From the NCBI GenBank assembly GCA_013398055.1, contig VZRS01000217.1, forward strand, positions 462,280 to 526,279: 64,000 bases of DNA, written 5' to 3'. The DNA comes from Ifrita kowaldi. Lineage: Eukaryota > Chordata > Aves > Passeriformes > Cinclosomatidae. Under the pieces are notes generated by a model. It worked only from the letters and a program-made list of their open reading frames with translations. It was not told where the DNA came from and did not search any database. How positions within the stretch are numbered: position 1 is the stretch's first letter; the number at the start of each line of letters is the position of its first letter. Shown in pieces: positions 60,349-64,000 of this stretch. The position numbers and the translations under genes are program-made.

Positions 60349-63079
60349 AGAGAGAAGATGTGACTTAAGTAACGTCTGCTGAAAATTGCATGTTTTACAA
60401 TTTTGTGTAGGTGGACTCTAAACATTTTAATGATGCGAACGTCAGACTTGGATGTCAAGTGCCCCAAAGCATGAAATGTGGAGATGAAGGGCTGGAGTTT
60501 CTGCCCATCTGTAGCAAAACTGTACTGCTATTTATAGGCTTGCTTTTCTCAACTATCCAAGATGCTTTCATTGCTTCTCACAAATGGGCATGCCTATAGC
60601 TGAATGTAACTGAGTCATCTGAGTATACTGCAGTTTTCCTCAAATTTACAGGAGCCCAAAATCCTACCTTTTCACTATGAAAGAAGCTAGGTAGGTAGAT
60701 ACCTACCTTGCTTTTTGAAAAATATTGCAACTCTTGTACCAAAGGTGTTTTTGTAATTCTTGAACTTGAAGATTTTGCCAGTTTCGTGTTGGGCTTGAAA
60801 TTTTCCCAAGCTCTGCCAGAATTCTCCTCCTCCACTTGCAGACTCCGCTTGCTTGTGTTTTGACAGGGAGGATCATGACTGGATTTGCTGAGGAGATCCA
60901 TATTCAGAAGAGGCAGTTTTTAACCCAACCACGCAGTTAACCTGAGTGCATCGTAGAAAACATGCTAGTTTAAATGCATTATGTACACTTACTTTGTCAG
61001 CTGTTTTTCATGGATGTCACTTGAACAGTCACTGCATAAGCAGTTTCTGGTTGATTTAGGTTTGCTGTAGTCTGAAATCCCTGTCAAATCCAAACAGTGT
61101 CTGTGAGTAAGTAAATGTGACCATCAGCCAGGCTCAGTGTAGAAAAAAAACATCCTGACATTGCAGTAATAACAGTACAGAGAGAATATAATTATCTGGA
61201 ATAGCTGGAATTGTGTATTATTCTCATCTTCCTAGACAAATAGGTCATGAAATTATTCAAAAGGCAGATTTGTATTGTGTTTGTCACTTTTGTCGTCCCA
61301 GGAATTTTTCCAGGGTGTCTAAGAATTAAAGTTATATATTGTCACAAAATTGAGACTAAAGCATACAGGAACTAGAAAGTGCTGATTAAAAATGAACAAG
61401 AAACACAGGAGCAAACTCTCTCTGCCTCGTTAATGCCACTTTCTGTGTGCACTACAGACTGTCGCTAGGAGGCAGTTGTGCCACGGATTACATGGTCTTT
61501 CTCATTTCTCTGTTGATCTTTCTCACAAACCACACATCCTAGGACCTGGGAGCTGTGTGACCAGCGTCGCCAGTCTCAGAGTGACCTGTAAACATGACTT
61601 GTCCAGATAATTCACAAGATATCTAATCTTAGCCCTATCTGGTAGCATCTCAGTTAAACTTGAGGTTAAACAGCTCCTGTCCCTTGTGCAATGTCCCACT
61701 CACATGGACCAGCAGTTCTCTGGGGAACCTCACTGTGCCACGCACAATATCCACAGCCCCACTCTTATCACAGCACCATTCGTCAGCCAAAACTGCTGCA
61801 AACTGCTTCTCTAACCTACTCCTACCAGTGTTTCCTGATAGGACTCTCCTGTGTGTGGCAGGGCAGTGAAGCCCTTGGGTGTGTTTTATACTTCACCCTG
61901 CACCATGCAGCATGTGGGCCAAATTCCTCAGAGTCCTGAGAGACCCTGGCCACAACAACCTCAACTAGAAACAAACTGGTCAACTTTTTCCTACCTAAAT
62001 GCTCACTGTGCATGCCATTAATTTAAATTACTGTAAATACAAGTGCCTTAAGCTCTCCAGGAAGAACTCCCAGAAAACAACCCAATCCTTCAGGAAAACA
62101 AAGCAGACGTCCATCTCTCAGCAGGTAGATTTCCCACAGAGGTTTAAAATTGTGATGTATTGGTCATAAAGGTGACATCTTCCTAACAAATGAGTGGAAA
62201 AACTTTACACCATGACTCGGTTGACCATTAACCATTAATCAGCTGATGCAGTTGTAAATACCAAGTATCATAGTTCTTCCTACTGCTCTGCATCGTGATG
62301 GATAGCATGAAGGATCAAAGCCTGGCTGGCCATGCATGTCCAGATCTCAATGTACTTAAAAGTCTGGGTGAAGTCTCTAAGAAAAGGGGGCTGGCTGGGG
62401 CAATGCTGCTGAAAGAGGAAGCGCAGACACACTGAAGTTTGCACACACAGTGAGACAAAGCAGGGAAAGAGGACAAGGCAGGGAAAGAGCATCTGCAGGG
62501 CAATAGGTGAGCCTGCGGCACGCGGTGACACTACAAATGCAAGTAAACACTACGAATAAAAGCAATGCAGGCCCCTGTTTCTTAATTCTTCAAACTTGAT
62601 AAAAATGCAAAAAGAGAGTGCAGGCTCGGGAGGATGATGGTCACGGCAGCAACGAGCTGCTGAAACACGCACTTTTTTCTTGACATTCAGCATCGCTCAG
62701 TAGAGGGCAGCAGCACCTCAGCTTAGTGCCAGACTGTAGCCACCTAAGCAAGAATTCCTGGGAAAAAAATCCCCCTGTTCACAGCTGGGAATTAGTATAT
62801 AAGAAAATATAAAATTGTGGATAATAACAGTAAGCAAAGTTGCTCTGTTGAAAAGAAAAAAAATTTCAGGTCAAAGATTAAGTTTGTGTGCAACAAGAAA
62901 AACTGGACACCTTCCTAGCTTCAACTGCAAAGGCACTCTGCTGGAAAAAGAAATCCAAGCACATAAAATAAACAAACCAACTAAATTTTAAAAAGAGATA
63001 AATTATCTAATTATAATTCAGTATACACATCTTGATGCAACAGAAAAAGTGAAGTCAGTACTGAGCAATTTGTTAACAA
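60349..63079. other. Unique DNA
   Basis: No exon, RNA gene or repeat family recognised. Confidence 0.4.
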
Positions 63080-63900
63080 AATACTGCTGTTGTTCAGGGC
63101 ATTTTAGAAGTAAATGGAAGGAGCTCAGACCCCCCAGCCTGAACCTAGAAAGGTATTTCAGCTGCTTGTTTCTCAGACTTATGAGACTTGCTTCCCTTAA
63201 TGTCCAGGAAAAACCACCTTCACACTTTTCATCAGTGTCAGGCAAGTCCACCCCGCACCCCCGTCCCCTTGAGCATGGAGTCGCACACCATGGTGTGCCG
63301 CAGGTACCCTGGTGCCTCCTGGTTTGATGCTCTGCACTGTGGGGACACGACTTGTGGCTGCCACCAGGATGCCACCTGGCACGCTGCAGTGACCTCTGCC
63401 AGGCCCCAAGCCAGCCTGGCCCGGTCAATCCAGGACTCCCTGCTGGTCCAGCCTCCTGGCACTCATCTCGACTCTTAAGTCCTAAAAAGACCGCACCACC
63501 CTAAAACACCGCTCAAAATGGAGTGCCTAGGAACAGGCTTTCCTGAAGCCAGCAAGATAACAAGGCCATTTAATCATCCAAAACTATGTGGCCTCAGCTT
63601 TGTCCCTCAAGGGTATAAACATCTCTTTTTAACCACACTTGGCAGCAGCAGTCTTTCTCCTGGATTTCAGCTTTCTAAAACATTCATAGGAAAGCCAATC
63701 CTTGCACGACTTGATTGAAAATTGGATGGTACATGAGGAAACCAACATCTTGTAGAGACAGAGCTTAAACCTGTGTCTGGGGCAACACATTTCAGTACAC
63801 TTTACACTGCTGTGTCCTTTTTTGTCTAAAGGTTACATTTTGGAGAGAGAAATCTCTCTATGCTCCTGTGTCTTCACAATAAAAGGACTGAGAAATAGGA
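63080..63900 (+). mobile_element. Possible LTR-like or other repeat block
   Basis: A GC-rich left half (to about 63475, open in several frames) is followed by an AT-richer half carrying TATAAA at 63614-63619 and AATAAA at 63878-63883, in the order expected for a plus-strand LTR. No terminal TG...CA pair, target-site duplication or internal retroviral sequence could be established. It may equally be unique sequence. Confidence 0.22.
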
Positions 63901-64000
63901 GGAAAAAAAGACAAAAAGCATAGGAAAAAGAGATACAACTCAGAGGACACCTGCAAACAGCTTTTCAGCTTGTAAAGTGAGACAGGGCAGTGCTTGTTCT

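Noticed and set aside
1..64000. CRISPR arrays, bacterial operons, tRNA and rRNA genes
   Set aside because: No spaced direct repeats, no ribosome-binding-site spacing, no tRNA box B or rRNA-like sequence was seen. The DNA is plainly vertebrate.

Overview
The window is vertebrate nuclear DNA, almost certainly from a bird (probably a neoavian). The sign is a series of CR1 retrotransposon 3' ends with avian-type sequence, most in antisense, and no mammalian-type SINEs. Most of the 64 kb is AT-rich intronic or intergenic DNA. There is no bacterial, viral or operon-like organisation, and no complete gene lies inside.

The only protein-coding gene I can support is PHACTR1 (phosphatase and actin regulator 1), on the minus strand. 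Two exons are present. The first coding exon (12544..12661, with the ATG at 12604..12602) encodes the 20-residue N-terminus. The next exon (1273..1419) encodes the ARRATLL...SEDDIDRRPIRR...SKSDTPY segment. Both have consensus splice sites and matching phase (1/1), and they are separated by an 11.1 kb intron. The rest of the gene (RPEL repeats, C-terminus) lies off the left edge. Everything right of 12661 is upstream of the start codon: a 5' intron, non-coding first exons, or intergenic DNA. A CpG cluster at 21.8-22.2 kb, with an E-box, a TATA-like box and a minus-strand splice donor, is the best candidate for an internal or alternative promoter.

Layout: 1-12.7 kb is the PHACTR1 exons and intron, with a GC-rich repeat-like block at 7.2-8.1 kb. 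12.7-19.7 kb is featureless 5' non-coding DNA. 19.7-27.2 kb is a nest of five CR1 remnants, all on the minus strand, surrounding the CpG cluster. 27.3-28.0 kb is a possible solo LTR. 28-47 kb is mostly unique DNA with two candidate conserved non-coding elements (35.1-35.65 and 39.5-40.0 kb) and a GC-rich patch at 45.7-46.2 kb. 47.4-50.4 kb is a 1.33 kb sequence present twice, on either side of a 326-N gap. 50.5-51.3 kb is a CR1 reverse-transcriptase remnant and 52.5 kb a short CR1 3' end. 53-63 kb is unique DNA with a G-quadruplex motif, and 63.1-63.9 kb is a possible LTR-like block.

The most solid unexpected result is the duplication at 47-50 kb. Its two copies end exactly at the gap edges and differ by two substitutions and two homopolymer lengths, which is what an unmerged contig overlap looks like. 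I found no novel biological system.
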